NCBI GenBank assembly: GCA_035610365.1
Contig: CM069435.1
Span: 68,879,389 to 68,943,388 of the forward strand
Source of the DNA: Aquatica leii
Lineage: Eukaryota > Arthropoda > Insecta > Coleoptera > Lampyridae
Direction of reading: 5' to 3'
Length of the DNA stretch: 64,000 nucleotides
Under the pieces are notes generated by a model. It saw only the letters and a list, made by a program, of their open reading frames with translations, ran no database searches and had not been told where the DNA came from. Positions 1 through 11,999 of this stretch are shown here, one piece after another (the first letter of the stretch is position 1; the number at the start of each line of letters is the position of its first letter). Position numbers and translations under genes: made by a program.

Positions 1-684
1 AATCTAACAACTACTTGCTACAAGCTTGTAGGTTTTACGAACTGTGCTTGGCCAACTCACACTAGTCGGAGGTAAAGGAGATTTAAGTAAATAGAGTTTA
101 AAGGACGCCAGATTTTACGTAAAACTTTTGTTTTGATCAAGACAGAAGGTCTAAGCTTGTAACAAAATCAGGTTCGTAATCCTCAAAAGACCAAAAAAAG
201 AAAAATAAATATGTACAATTTTAATTTAATATTGTCGATTACTAACAACGAGCAGAAGAACTTTATCGTAAATTATTCGATTAATAAACGCCGGAAATAC
301 CGGCAACATACAATTCCTAGGTTTACACATAGGGTGTTCATAGCGAAGAAAATTAAATTGATAATGGACAAACACCTATGATTCACAGAATGACAACGCA
401 AATGTAATTAAATAAAACTTACCCACAATTTAGTACTTGCCCGAAGAAAACGTTTTCCACGTTGAGTCGAGCTGGAATATTAGTGAACAAGCAAATCATG
501 TCAGCACAATGACTCACAAAAACAAAAATGTACAAAACTATTAATTAATGCTAAAAGAAATTAGATTTAAAAACCAGTTATTGAATGCTGTTGCACCTAT
601 TAAATTAATTGATATTGCAGTCAATTGGCTCATAAGGAACCGTACATCGGAGAAATAAAGTAAAACGAAACTCGTTAAAGGGCG
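1..684. other. AT-rich spacer, no gene seen
   Basis: No convincing reading frame, RNA gene or repeat boundary is visible. The piggyBac fragment that follows has no recognisable terminal inverted repeat here. Confidence 0.6.
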
Positions 685-1131
685 TCAAAAGTAGAAATCT
701 AACTTTAGTGTAATGAATATACAGAGTATTACATTTTGAAATTTATGCCCGTAACATATTAAAAAATAGTGCAAAATTAAGTTTATAGAAGTTATAGATT
801 TTATTAAAAAAAAGTATGAAATAATTTCAACATTTATATGTACATTTGTACTATTTTGAGCAATCCAAATAAGTGAAAAATTTTTGTACAGTTTTGACAA
901 ACTTTCACAAACGTATTTATTACGTATTACACACACTTTCTTTATTTTGTTTTCTTTAAATTTTAAAATTTGGCATTTGTGTTGATTTTGTGAACTCAAT
1001 TGGTCGTTGCTTTTGTCGCAGGATTTCAGAGTTTTTTTGTTGTACTTTTTGCGGAGTTCTAAAGCAAATTTCAAAATAAAGTCTGCCTTTGGTACATTTT
1101 TACCAGTTACAACTTTATAAATGATCCACAC
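685..1131 (-). pseudogene. piggyBac transposase, C-terminal remnant
   Basis: The open frame begins with WIIYKVVTGK followed by DFILKFALELRKKY. This matches the end of the piggyBac (DDE_Tnp_1_7) catalytic core, where N-A-W-x-I-Y-K and D-F-x-L-x-L-A-x-E-L-R patterns are typical. It continues into a cysteine-containing tail (HKCQILKFKEN...KYVCES) that resembles a decayed form of the C-terminal cysteine-rich DNA-binding finger. The rest of the transposase (catalytic aspartates and N-terminus) is absent upstream, so this is a truncated relic. No TTAA-flanked terminal repeat was found on either side. The last third of the frame is AT-rich and probably not original coding sequence. Confidence 0.6.
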
Positions 1132-1365
1132 TTGAATTCATTATAATATAGGTAGCATTTTCTGTTTTTTTTGTTCCGTTAATTATTACTACGTTACAGT
1201 TAAATGCATGTTATGATAGTTATTTTCTTTATAAACTAATTATTATTTATTTTATATTATTGTTTTTTTATAATTTATTTTTTTAAATTATTTGTTTTTA
1301 TTTATTTTTTATTTTTTTTTTGTTTTACCAGCATCGACGACTATGGTCATTAGCTGGTGGATTTT

Positions 1366-1551
1366 TTATATTTTATTAAATAAGTTAGTCTCCTGTAAGT
1401 AGTCAAAAATTTTTTCTTGATTTTCTGGCTTATTATTTAGGACGCTTGCTAGTTCTTTGTCTAAATTAATTTTTTCTCTGACTTTGTTATATTTGCCGCA
1501 TTCTATTAGTATGTGCCTTACAGTTAACTTCACTTTGCATAGATCACACAA
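1366..1551 (-). pseudogene. LINE ORF2 C-terminal fragment
   Basis: This 61-residue frame reads MCDLCKVKLTVRHILIECGKY and ends in YLQETNLFNKI. The spacing C-x2-C-x5-TVRHILIEC is the zinc-ribbon-like motif at the end of jockey-type insect LINE ORF2 proteins, and a final L-F-x-K/E-I before the stop is common there. The fragment therefore keeps only the last ~60 residues of a protein usually over 800 residues long, as expected of a 5'-truncated LINE insertion. It lies 240 bp from the piggyBac relic and is in the same orientation. The element's 3' end was not located. Confidence 0.6.
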
Positions 1552-1559
1552 CGGTGATT

Positions 1560-3362
1560 TTGCTTACATTTTTGTTTAAATTTATTTTCATAGACAGCAT
1601 AACATTTATTTACAATAATTTTATTTAATTTATTTATAAAAAGTATTTAAAGTTAAAATTTGATTTTTTTTTGTAATTAAAAAACTTGGCAATGAAATGA
1701 TATCAAAACATGTCGCTTGTAAGATTATATAAAAGAAAAATAATTTAAAAATTTGGAACTGTAGTAATTGTACATAAACTTTTGTAAATTACTAAAATAA
1801 AAATCATTTTAATTTAAAGACTATTTATTAAAACTATTTGTATACATATATTGGTATGTAGACATAATTGTCTAACGCAACAGAATATTGCGTTATTTAC
1901 GTAATTTGTTTGTTAGGTAGGTTCAAAGAAGTAAATTAGTATCTAGCACCCTACAATATGTTCAATTTTATTGTAATTTCAATTGTTTTAGAAATAGCTT
2001 ATGCTTTTTATAAAATGTTTGTTTTTAAAATTTTACAATATTTAGTACACTTAAACAAAAAAAGTCAGCCGTTTTGACTAAATTATGTTTATTAATTTAT
2101 TTGATATTTTATTTACATTTTTAAAATTTTAAAATTTGTAATATGCTGTTTATTTCTAATTTATTACTTTTTTGCTGAATAGTATAGTTATTGGAAGACA
2201 ATGTTAAACACAGTTTCTGTGCATTTTCAAATCGTGATTAAATAAAACTTAAGTTTTTTAAAAATATTAGATAACTTTATATACTAAAATTGTTTTATAA
2301 ATAAACTCTAACACAAATTATTTTTATTAATTTTTAAAGTTGTTTTATTTCTTTAATTTTAGTGTAACCAGATTTCTATTAATTAAATTGTAAAAAACTT
2401 TTGGTACTCACTACATTTTGATTTAATACAGCAATATATGACTAAATTGTTTAAATGGTAAAATAAATTAAAACTTTAGAATAAAATTTAATTTTACATT
2501 AGATCAACCTATTAGTTAACAAGAAACCCGTAACGAACGAAAATTACATCGTCAAGTAGGTTTGACCAGCAGTTTAATTTTATGCGCGTGTGTCAGCATT
2601 TTGTAAATATAAGGACTGCACTGTTGGCATATGCCGAACTTTTAATGCCATACAGAATAGAACGTAACTATACAGTTGCGTTAATAGGTTTTACTGACAA
2701 AATTGCATTTTTAATTATACTCTATTATTAGAAATCCACGTATGTATACTTGATTTAATTAAGTACCAGAGGCACAAAATGATTGTTTCTATAAAATTCT
2801 AAAAATATTTTTAAATTAATTACTACATAAAAACAAATTAATAAAGCATAATAAGTACTAAACTAATAAATTTTCAAAAATTACAATAATTTTTAAAAAT
2901 ATATTTAAGGTTTTATTATAGTACACACAATTAACGAAATTTTAACGTTAAACATGTAAATCCGCTTTAATTCTCTCACAAGCTGTTGTCTCTACACTGA
3001 GTTGATTTTAAATGCTATACTTGTAAAATAATAATTTTATATTTAAATTTGAAAAATAATTTCAATTAATAACTGTAATTGTTAATTCTTGCATTTTAAC
3101 AATTTGTTGAAAATACTTTAATACTGTACAAATCAGTTACGATTAATTTTAATTTAAAATCAACATTTTTTATACCAGTACGTTGTTGACGTATTATTTA
3201 ATAAAAAATACGTAAATTTAAGTAACAACATATTTAATATATTAATAACACAGCGTTTAACATTACGGTTTAAATACAATATATAATTTAAAAAAATTAT
3301 TTAAAAAAATAAATCCACTAGAATTAAAAATTGTTAAAATTTTATAATTTAAAATACATGAC
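1560..3362. other. AT-rich spacer, no gene seen
   Basis: Long AT-rich sequence without a supported reading frame or repeat. Short near-palindromes occur (for example GCATATGC near 2630) but nothing beyond chance expectation in such composition. Confidence 0.6.
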
Positions 3363-3376
3363 TTAACCCATTATCT

Positions 3377-3400
3377 CCCAACGTTGCGTTAATGCATCAT
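3377..3400. repeat. piggyBac-1 subterminal repeat set
   Basis: The motif CCCAAyGTTGCGy.AACGCA recurs at 3378, 4603 and 4781, twice followed by TCATG. A related TTGCGTTTACGCATCATTGG sits at 3727. The core TGCGTwwACGCA is itself palindromic. piggyBac elements are known to carry internal repeats near their ends that help bind transposase, and these positions fit that role (inference). Confidence 0.65.
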
Positions 3401-3717
3401 GTACTTAATGATTTTTTTTTGTTGTCTAAATATCTTTTAAATAAAAACCTTTGAATCTCATTTAAAAATGCTTATATTCTTGTTACCAAAACATAATTTT
3501 AATCAAAGAATTAATTCTTAGCAAGGGATTTATAATGTAAACAATTTGAAGGAAAACATGGCGTAAAAACATGTGTCTACATTTTATTCAATAAAATACT
3601 TGGCATATAATATTTTTGCTAAGTTTCTATAAAGTTTAATTCTCAAGACTTATCGTTATGTTTTATGCGTGTATAATATTTAAATGCCTTTATCAGTAAA
3701 AGTACAATCATTAATAA

Positions 3718-4594
3718 ATGTTTATGTTGCGTTTACGCATCATTGGGAAGATCTGTATAATCATGTTATTTTCTGGATACCATACGTTACCACAAATTTC
3801 CATGTACTGGTCACAGGATGGAAACAAAGGAAAGATAAATGTGGTTAAAAATTGTATGAGCAGAAATAAATTTCAAAATATCAAAAAAAACTTATACTTT
3901 TGTGATAACAGTTTACTTGATAAAAACGACAAGTTTGCAAAAGAGCGACCATTTTTAAACAAAATGAACGAAAAAATTTACAGTGAGATGTTTTTTTTAC
4001 ATAATTTATCAATTGATGAACAAATGGTGCTATATTTTAGAAAGTATTCCTGTAAAATGTTTATAAAAGGAAAGCTTGTCCGATTCGGCTGCAAATTGCA
4101 CCAGTATTTGTTTTGCTGATGTATATTTATTTAAAGCCATACCATATAGAGCAGTACCGCCAAAGAACGCTAAGAGTGTGCTTAAATTTGGTGGAAAAAT
4201 AGTAATAGATTTACTTGAAATTATTTCAAATCCTTTCAACCCCAAGATATTTTTTGACAATTTTTTTTCGTTGTACAAATTATTTGTTTATTTAAAAACT
4301 AAAGGAGTTTTTGCTACTGGGACAATAAGAGACAATAGAACTAACTATTGTCCTATTGAAAGTGTAAAAAGTATAAGTAAATTTAGAAAAGGCTGCTTGC
4401 GACGATGTGTCAAAAGTTATTCCTCAACCTAACGTGGTTACTCAATATAATAAATTCACATTATTGCTGTGTCTGAACCTAAAGTTAGAAGAAGATGTAA
4501 ATTGCGCAAGAGTAAGACTATTAAGCACTGCGACAAATGTAAAGAGTATCTTCATGTTACATGTTTCAAATAATATCATGAAAACTTGACTTTA
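3718..4594 (+). pseudogene. piggyBac-1 transposase remnant (PGBD3-like)
   Basis: Three successive frames carry transposase blocks in the right order. The first (3718-4119) has MYWSQD, SRNKF, LDKNDKFAKERP, LSIDEQMV and CKMFIKGKLVRFGCKL; the aspartate of SIDEQM is a catalytic residue of the family. The second (from about 4130) has FFDNFFSLYKLF and a TGTIRDNR block. The third, near 4480-4590, gives a C-terminal finger, CKLRKSKTIKHCDKCKEYLHVTC, split here only for reading. The N-terminal acidic region and the segment between QYNKF and the finger are missing, and the frame shifts at least twice. The apparent ATG at 3718 lies inside a subterminal repeat and is probably not the original start. Non-functional. 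Confidence 0.8.
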
Positions 4595-5329
4595 GTGTTC
4601 TTCCCAACGTTGCGCAAACGCAACGTATTAAGTTATTACTTTTTGAGTATTTCTTATAGGTTTACTTATAACGTGTAATTGTAAAATGTATTTTTATCAT
4701 TAATTAAAAATAATTTTGACATTAGTACCATTAAATAATTTAGTTTAAAAAATACTGTTTTATTCCGGTTCACATATGTTCCCAATGTTGCGTAAACGCA
4801 TCATGGATTTTATTTGATATCAAATAATTTTTTTTAAATTTCATTTATTAAATTACCATAAGAAAACTGTTTTAAATAAGAAATAATAAGAAATAATAAC
4901 AATTTTTCAATTTTTCGATTCTTGGGAGGTAATGGGTTAATTAAATTTTAAACAGTTTTAAAATCATCGTTTTTTGTAGTGAAGAAAACAGCAGGAAATA
5001 TGTTTTGTTACATTTAAACAATGCATACATCTGTTACATTTTAATTGTTTATATTTTTAACAAATTGCAACATAAAAAAAATGTTTATTAATATTTAATT
5101 TAAAAATATTAGACATTGTAGAATTGTAGTAAATTACATATTTTAAATTTTTTGCAAAAAATTTTGAGTTCCAAAATTTTAAGTTTACAATTTAATGCAA
5201 TTTAATTTACTACACATTTATTCAATTCAATTTTTAATAAAATTTAATATTGTTATTTAAATTACAAAAGAAATACACGAAAACATGCTTTGAAACTTAT
5301 AATATAATTTGGATGTATTACACACGAAA

Positions 5330-5760
5330 TATTATAGTTTTATTAATAAAGTAAGCTAAAGGCCATCTTGTAAGAGCGAAGCTACGTACAAGTTAATATC
5401 ACAACAGCAAATTTCAAAAAATGTATTTGAAGTATACGCGGCATATCTTTAACTGTACTACGCAAGTGCAAAAATTTGTTTATATGATTTTATTAAAGAC
5501 CAGTGGACAGCTGTTTCCTTTTACTTGGACTCTTCAGCACTGGATTACTCTAATGCAGTTTCCACCACTATATAAAACAATTGTCATAGTTTTATCTTAT
5601 TTGGGTGTTAAATTCATTAATAAATCTGAGGCTAAACGCCATCTCGTAGAAACGTAGCGACGTACAAGTTAATCCACATGTAGAAAACTATGAAGAAGTT
5701 AGATAATAAATATTACAACCGCGAATTTTAAAAACGTATATGAATTTTAAAATAAGTTTC
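5330..5760 (-). repeat. Hammerhead-bearing tandem repeat (276-bp period), diverged copy
   Basis: The stretch starting GCTAAAgGCCATCttGTA at 5355 recurs as GCTAAAcGCCATCtcGTA at 5631, each followed by a shared CGTACAAGTTAAT, giving a period of 276 bp. Between them lies a minus-strand hammerhead-like fold (5500-5543). Sequence around that fold, and the TAGAAAACTATGAaGAaGTTAG stretch near 5681, also occurs in the 40850-41871 array, so this is a diverged relative of the same family. One full unit and partial neighbours are visible. Boundaries are approximate and no target duplication was found. Confidence 0.65.
5500..5543 (-). ncRNA. Type-I hammerhead ribozyme-like fold (diverged)
   Basis: Read on the minus strand: helix I CCAGTG pairs perfectly with CACTGG, the core is CTGAAGA, then GAAA, then CAGCTGTC as a minimal helix III with the GUC cleavage triplet. 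Helix II begins GTCC but its partner strand is poorly paired, so activity is doubtful. Helix I differs from the 41-kb copies (CTAGTG/CACTAG) by a T-A to C-G change on both strands. That compensatory change argues that the fold was once selected. Confidence 0.6.
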
Positions 5761-5991
5761 TATTCTTTGTCAACTAAAAAAACACACTGGTTAGTGAACA
5801 CACTATTAGAACCTATTTTTCAATGTGTAGTTACTACTTCTTGAAAGTTTAACAAACTTGCAAATAAGTAAATTAATAAAAAACTTTGTTACAATTTAAA
5901 AATCAAACATTTGTAACAAAATGTATAAACACAGCATTTAAAGTAAAATAAAATATTATTAAAGATTAAAATTGAATAACAAAATTGAATA

Positions 5992-6040
5992 GACATTGCA
6001 GCTAGCATCTTCAGAGTGCTGCAATGTCTTGCGAAACGTC
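5992..6040 (+). repeat. PLE-type terminal hairpin with GCGAAACGTC
   Basis: GACATTGCAGC (5992-6002) and GCTGCAATGTC (6018-6028) form a perfect 11-bp stem around a 15-base loop. It is followed by TTGCGAAACGTC. A long stem followed by GCGAAACGTC is a recurrent signature of Penelope-like element termini and resembles the helix II plus GAAA part of a hammerhead. No PLE coding sequence is visible next to it, so it is called an isolated terminus. Confidence 0.45.
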
Positions 6041-6229
6041 AGTTTGTTTGGGTTCACGAACGACATTACGACAAAGGCCAAGTTCTAGTTCTTGTTTTGG
6101 CTCTCAAGAAGAAACTAGGACCAAACATAAGTCTGGGTGTTTATCTACGACGCGGTCTAAGCCGAAAGTCGCTTATAATCATAAAAAATCTAAATTAACT
6201 AAATTGACGAAATAACAAAACTAACGATT

Positions 6230-9200
6230 GACTTAAGTTTGAAGAACAAATAAAACCGTAAAAGGTTATATTGTCTTGACGTAAAGTTATACATCAAAAC
6301 ACCACTGAACATAGCTTTTAAAACGATTATTAATTATTTTTATATAAAATACAACAAGTAGTAACAAATTTTAAATAATTCTAAAATAAAATATTTGCTA
6401 ACGAAACTAATAAGTTATAATGCAATCTTAGTTTAAGACAACAACAACAGACCTAAAAGAACTCAAATGCATTTGTATTTAACAAGTACTTAAAAATAAA
6501 ATTAAAATTAAGATACATTTAAAAACGTTTAATAACTTTATAATTAAAATGTAAAATTGTGCTAAAATGTTTTTAAAAATATATAAACTGATTATTAAAA
6601 ATTAACGAAGGTTACATGTTACTAATCGTTTTGAACTTGTTGGAAGGCTATATAAATGGGTTTACGGTTGATTAAAATTATAATAAGAAAACTGTTATCA
6701 AATGCAAAAAAAGCAATTTACAAATCATTAATTAGCTAAAATTAAATTACGTACAATAATGTAAACGTCGTTTTATAATACCGAATCGCAGTGTAAAGCA
6801 AGCTCGGATTGTACATAATATTTCATACATTTCTTTAACTTGTGTTTGAGATGATGGAACAAACATATATGTTTATAAGACTAGCTAAAAATAGCTACAT
6901 GATTTAGATGATGGCAAATAAAACTATATGTTGCCTAAAATTGAACATGAGTTAAATACGATGGCAGAGCCATCTCATAGTATAAATTTACTATGCATAA
7001 ATATTAGTATGTAAATAGCTATAGAAATGGTAACTGATTTTTTACCCGCGTAATTCAAATAAGTTTTGAATGAACCGCAAAATAAAACCACAACGTATAA
7101 ACATTGTAAAGTAACAATGTCAATGCAAAAGTAAAAATCCATTTGTGGAAGTACAGTAGAAAGTTCTCTCACAGCTCACTGCGGCTTATTCAAAATTTAT
7201 TTGAATTTCGATGGTATAAAATCAGTTTACAACGTTTCCATTTTTATAGACATTTATACACTAATTAAACAGTAATACTGGAAAAAAGAAAATCTTGTAT
7301 AGGTAGGTTTGAATGGTTGCGCAGTAGAAAAATTGTGTATGGGTTTAAAAAATAAGCACTATCGCGTGTAAATCAATAGTTAGTTTTTAAAATTTTAAAT
7401 TTTAAGAAAGAATGCAACAAAAAAATTATTGCATGTGGCCCTGTAAACAATACAAAAAAACTAATTAAAAATAGAAAAAAGTTGACTACAAAACTGGCAA
7501 CAAAAGCGGGTTGTAGCCTAGTAGAAAAAAAATAAAAACGTTTATTTAAATTATTACTATCATAGAAAGAGTTTGGAATTAAAAAAAAGGCAAAAGATAA
7601 AATTTATGAAATGATTCCATGTGTAAAAATGTTGGTAAAAATACCAAAAACAAAATCTAGAACATAAACCCATTCAAATTACACAACAGACGCAGTTTAC
7701 TTTGGAACACAAAATAATCAAAAATTTTGTCTAACTAGCAATACTTAATGTGTAAATTTTGTTTTGAACTTTACCATATTCTCTAAATGTTTGTACCAAA
7801 CGGTGATGGATTAATTATATCACACGTTTTATTTTAATTAAATGATTTTGTTAATCTATGTTTTTATTACTTTGTAAAAGTATCCGCTGTAGTTCAGCTC
7901 ATTGTAGATTATTACATATAAAATAATATTATTATTATTAAATGAATTTATAATAAATGTAATTAAAGCTGTTTTACTCCGGATTGTTTAGTAAAGATTT
8001 ACTAGATGGCGTGACTTTAGTTTCTGTCTGTACTAATTCTATAAATTGTACATAATTTTATTGTACTAAACATGTTCAACAGATGAAAATAAATCCCTCT
8101 CACAGACAAAAAAAACTAAAGTATGTCGAATCAGATTTACATACATGAATAATAAGAATGCATACTTATATGCTTACGTGTATTGTTGTTTGCTTGTACG
8201 GTAGTCAGATTGTTTTTTTTATTAATTAACGTAATAATTAAGTATATAATTGATCATACTTTGAATATTAATAAAAGTCCTCTCTAAAATTTTATTTTTT
8301 ACCATTCTGCTTCAATCAGTTTTCTGTAATACTTTATAGTAATGTTATTATCATAACATTACTTTATTTATTTATACACTATTTTTGTATTAAAACATTT
8401 TTTTAATTTTGAATGACAAACAAAAATTATAAAAATAAGCCAACTTAAAGTATATCTACAGAAACATTGAAACTTTAAATAACAATTATATTGTTTATGA
8501 AAATTTATTACAAATATTGTAAAATTTAATGCCTATAAACTAAAACCATAATTTTGTATTACAACGGTATCACAAAGAATTTACCGTTACTAGGTACTTT
8601 GCGTCATAAAAATTCAGCTTAATTTTTGTCCAAGAGTGTACCTAAATTCACAAAAAAACAAAATATAATTTGTATGAGGTCATTAATTAATAATAATGTA
8701 ATAAAAAATAAAAAGAGCTCTGAGTCTAATAAGAATTAATACAAAAGCATAAAAACTATAGACTGCAGAGTAGAAAAAAAAATCACCGGACTAAGAGAAA
8801 TAATTAAATTACAACAAATCGTTTAAGTTTATTTATTTGTTTTTGACAACATTACGTTTTGCATTTACAAAAGATTTTTCAAAATCTGCAAAAGATTTAC
8901 GTACGTACAGTCATATGTGCAAAAGATTGACAACGTATATGAAAAAAGCTAGCTAGCGGTAGCTTTCTCAAAATTTCCTAAAATTTGTTAAAATAAACAA
9001 TGACATACATATGGCGTTATCACAAATAAATTCCTTTTGGTTCATACGACCTATGAGGAAAAAATCAGATGCGCCAAATTTTATCCAGACTAATATAAAT
9101 ATTTTAGTTAGTGGGCTTTCTAATACGATTACAATTGTAGTAATTAATAAAAGGTTTTGATATCCTTAATTAACGTAGGGGCAACACCTTTTTCAATACA

Positions 9201-9800
9201 CCAGAGGTTGTGACGTTACCATGGAAATTTTTCCAATATGAATTAACAGGTGTTAATATCTCCCCATTAAAGGAATACTTGTGGGTATCCAAAATTGCAC
9301 AAAAACTGAACCTATTCATGCCGCAGAAAACCTTTCACATAAGCAGTAAAAGTACTACACTCATTTATAACGTAGATGCGCGTAAATATGTAAAGGTAAA
9401 ATCCTCGCCAGGCGTGTACGTGAGATAATTACCGTACCACAGGCACCGAAAAAATGATTTTTTTCCAATAAACAGCCACCACTCTTAATGTAGCAAAAAG
9501 TGGGCGTTTCAGTACAAAACTTATACGGTATGAAAATCACACGAAAACACTGTTAACATAACAAATGCAGATTTACTTTTTTATGTGCATTTACAGAGTC
9601 TTGCCACTTTTGTGCTTTGTGAGATAAATTACTATTTAGTACTGCTTGCATTGAAAACGCAAACCAACGTTTGCTATTACGTATGTAATCCAAAAAGTAT
9701 AAAGTCTCTTTATCTTTTTATTTTTTAATATTGGTTGTTTTTAATTTTTTTTTTTTTTAATAAAAAATGTAATTTTACTACACGAAAAATACTGTACGTT
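6230..9800. other. AT-rich spacer, no gene recognised
   Basis: Mostly featureless AT-rich DNA. A slightly GC-richer patch at about 9200-9480 contains a 72-codon open frame (9210-9428, plus) that I do not recognise; it could be the edge of an old repeat. GCAAAAGATT-like words recur around 8868-8930. No RNA gene or element boundary is visible. Confidence 0.5.
8338..8363. repeat. Perfect 11-bp hairpin
   Basis: AGTAATGTTAT and ATAACATTACT are separated by only four bases (TATC). The perfect arms could form a cruciform or an RNA stem. No element boundary accompanies it. Confidence 0.6.
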
Positions 9801-9824
9801 AAATAATTTAGAAATAAAAACTTG

Positions 9825-10240
9825 CCATGCTGTTTTAGTTGTTGTATCTGTGCAAATTTTTGAAGTAACATAACCAGCATTAACCTAAGTTTTGTGCAAA
9901 TAATATATTATCATGCCCTTTCTCAATACTTTTTTTTCCGAAGGAATCGACTTCTCCACGCCATGATAACATTTTTTTCAAGAAGCATACTGTTGCGATT
10001 TCTTTTTTTGTACCTATAAATACAATACGCTTTGGTTTGTTTAACTAACCTAAACCTAATTTGTTTAAATAATGTTCGTAAAGTAATTGCTTTAAAGTTT
10101 TGCAAATTCTCATCTTTGGTAATGCAAGCCATAACTTTTTGTACTACTGGTGGTTCATTAACTAAACATATCGAATGCATAATACGTCTTAAGGCGCCTT
10201 TCATTCCATCTAGAAAATTATCAAATATTGGCTTGACTTA
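9825..10240 (-). pseudogene. IS630/Tc1-type transposase remnant
   Basis: On the minus strand an N-terminal helix-turn-helix region (FDNFLDGMKGALRRIMHSI, then EPPVVQKVMACI) leads to LRTLFKQIRFR, RNSMLLEKNVIMAWRSRFLRK and, about 40 residues later, HKT.VNAGYVTSK. This order is typical of insect DDE_3 (IS630/Tc1-like) transposases, where the last block is normally (L)DETWVNAGH and contains the second catalytic acid. The main open frame is 9923-10204; the flanking pieces are in frame only after stops and shifts, and the aspartate-glutamate of DET is replaced. Terminal inverted repeats were not found. A dead fragment. Confidence 0.6.
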
Positions 10241-10931
10241 CGATACACTTTCGAAGAATGCAGTATATGATCTGTCTTCAGTTAGCACGTTGTACACAGT
10301 GCATACAGAAACCCTTATGTAAATAAGTAAAGTTAATATAAATGTACATAAGTACATAAAAACGCAAATAAAATAAAGAGTAACTGTAGCTGTAATTTTA
10401 CTATGATCTGTTTTCAAACTATTTGGTTGACTTTGTTTGCAAGTTTTATATAATTTTAGAATATTTTTTTTATCAGATACTGATAAATGTTACGATTTAC
10501 GTTTTTTTATTGGCGAAAATTTCATAATATTGTACTAGATAACCTATAAAAATGTTGTTTTGTCACTTGGTAGGTATTTTAAAATCAATTATTTTTTATC
10601 TTGATATTAGTAAATCTTTGAAACAATTATTTTAAAACAATAAATTATGTACATCAAAAAATATACTGATTTTAGTTTATTAATACACAATAATTTGGCA
10701 AAGTGAATCGTACTTTTAATGTAATTTTGCCGCATACTTTGAATTAACAAAACGATTTATTTTTATCTGTTTACCGTGATGAGTATGGTACAAAATAAAA
10801 TGGCAGTGTTATTTTTATAAATGATACAACTGGTATTAATTAGGATTAACGAGTAATATTTGAGTGGCAGATCGTTTAATTTAATTTACTCCGGGCATTT
10901 ATTACGACGTGAGTAAGGTCAATAACTTTCT

Positions 10932-11978
10932 ACATAAGAATTAGCAATTCTCGCACTAAAATCTGTGTAAAAATTATCAAATTCTTCCACAAATTTTATT
11001 AATGTTAGTTTTTTTAAAGTCGGTATCTCTGCATCATAAGTTGACGTTACATGAAAAAGAAGTCAAAATTGTTGTAACTTAACAATTGAAATTTGAATGT
11101 TGATGCCAAGATAAAATAAAGACGTCCTATTAATTTAAAGTGATTTACTTATAAAGGTATAAAGAGATCATTTTGCATGAGATTTTAGGTTAACACATAA
11201 ATGTCAACATGTTCAATAAAATACAAAATTTTCCCAATGTTGTTTTAAAATTAAAATTAAACAGAAAATATAAAAATTGAAATAAAATAGAGAAAATAGT
11301 ATAAAACAGACGTCATAGAATACGTTTCAATCACTCTACCGTTTTATAAACTCGCCGCTGCGCGGCTCATGTATGAAACCCGGTCTCGTGATTAAAGCGC
11401 GTTCAATCTGTAACTTGTGGTTTAATATACTATTCTTTATTTCGACATAAGAATTAGCAATTCTTACACTAAAATTCGTGTAAGAATTATCAAAATCTTA
11501 CACGAATTTTAATAATGATAGTTTTTTCAAAGTTGGTATCTCTGCATCGTAAATTGACGTTACATAAAAAAGAAATCAAAAGTATTGTAACTGAACAACT
11601 AAAATTCAAGTGTTGATGCCAAGATAAAATAAAGGCGTCCTATTAATTCAAAGTTATTTACTTATAAAGGTATAAAGAGATCATTTCGCATGAGATTTTA
11701 GGTTATCACATAAATGACAACATGTTAAAGTGTAAGTGTTGCCAATTCAATAAAATACAAAATAAAATAAATAAAGTTTCCTAATGTTGCTTTAAAATTA
11801 AAATTATACGGAAAATATTAAAATTGAATCAAAATAGAAAAAATAGTATAAAACAAACGGCGTAGAATACGTTTCAATCATTCTACCGTTTCATAAACTC
11901 GCCGCTGCGTGGTTCATGTATGAAATCCGGTCTCGTGATTGAAGCGCGTTCATTGTGTGTGTTTTATTATACTATTCT
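10932..11978. repeat. Tandem duplication, period 513 bp
   Basis: Two direct copies run from 10932 and from 11445, both starting ACATAAGAATTAGCAATTCT and ending near TACTATTCT (about 11435 and 11978). They share long blocks such as GTTGATGCCAAGATAAAATAAA, CTTATAAAGGTATAAAGAGATCATTT and AAACTCGCCGCTGCG. Divergence by eye is around 10 percent plus indels. Each copy ends in a GC-richer tail (CGCCGCTGCGyGGyTCATGTATGAAA) that contrasts with the AT-rich body. No coding region or terminal repeat was identified. It may be two units of a satellite or a duplicated non-autonomous element. Confidence 0.75.
11471..11510. repeat. Perfect 15-bp hairpin in the second copy
   Basis: AAAATTCGTGTAAGA (11471-11485) and TCTTACACGAATTTT (11496-11510) are perfect complements around a 10-base loop. 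The first copy of the duplication (about 10958-10998) has the same arrangement with several mismatches, so the stem is either better preserved or newly perfected in copy two. Confidence 0.8.
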
Positions 11979-11999
11979 AGCAAATTTAATCGGATTATG

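Larger units (their letters stand above)
3363..4940 (+). mobile_element. piggyBac-1, short element with both ends
   Basis: The left end is TTAA-CCCATTATCTCCCAA (3363-3381). The right end reads, on the minus strand, TTAA-CCCATTACCTCCCAA (4940-4922). TTAA at both ends (3363-3366, 4937-4940) is the piggyBac target duplication, and the terminal repeats differ at one of 15 positions. At 1.58 kb it is shorter than autonomous piggyBacs (about 2.3-2.5 kb), so it is an internally deleted copy still carrying part of the transposase. Subterminal copies of CCCAAcGTTGCGt.AACGCA lie inside both ends. Confidence 0.85.

Noticed and set aside
9210-9428. 72-codon open frame on the plus strand in a GC-richer patch
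   Set aside because: No motif, no second supporting frame or splice context; neither strand matches a known family by eye.
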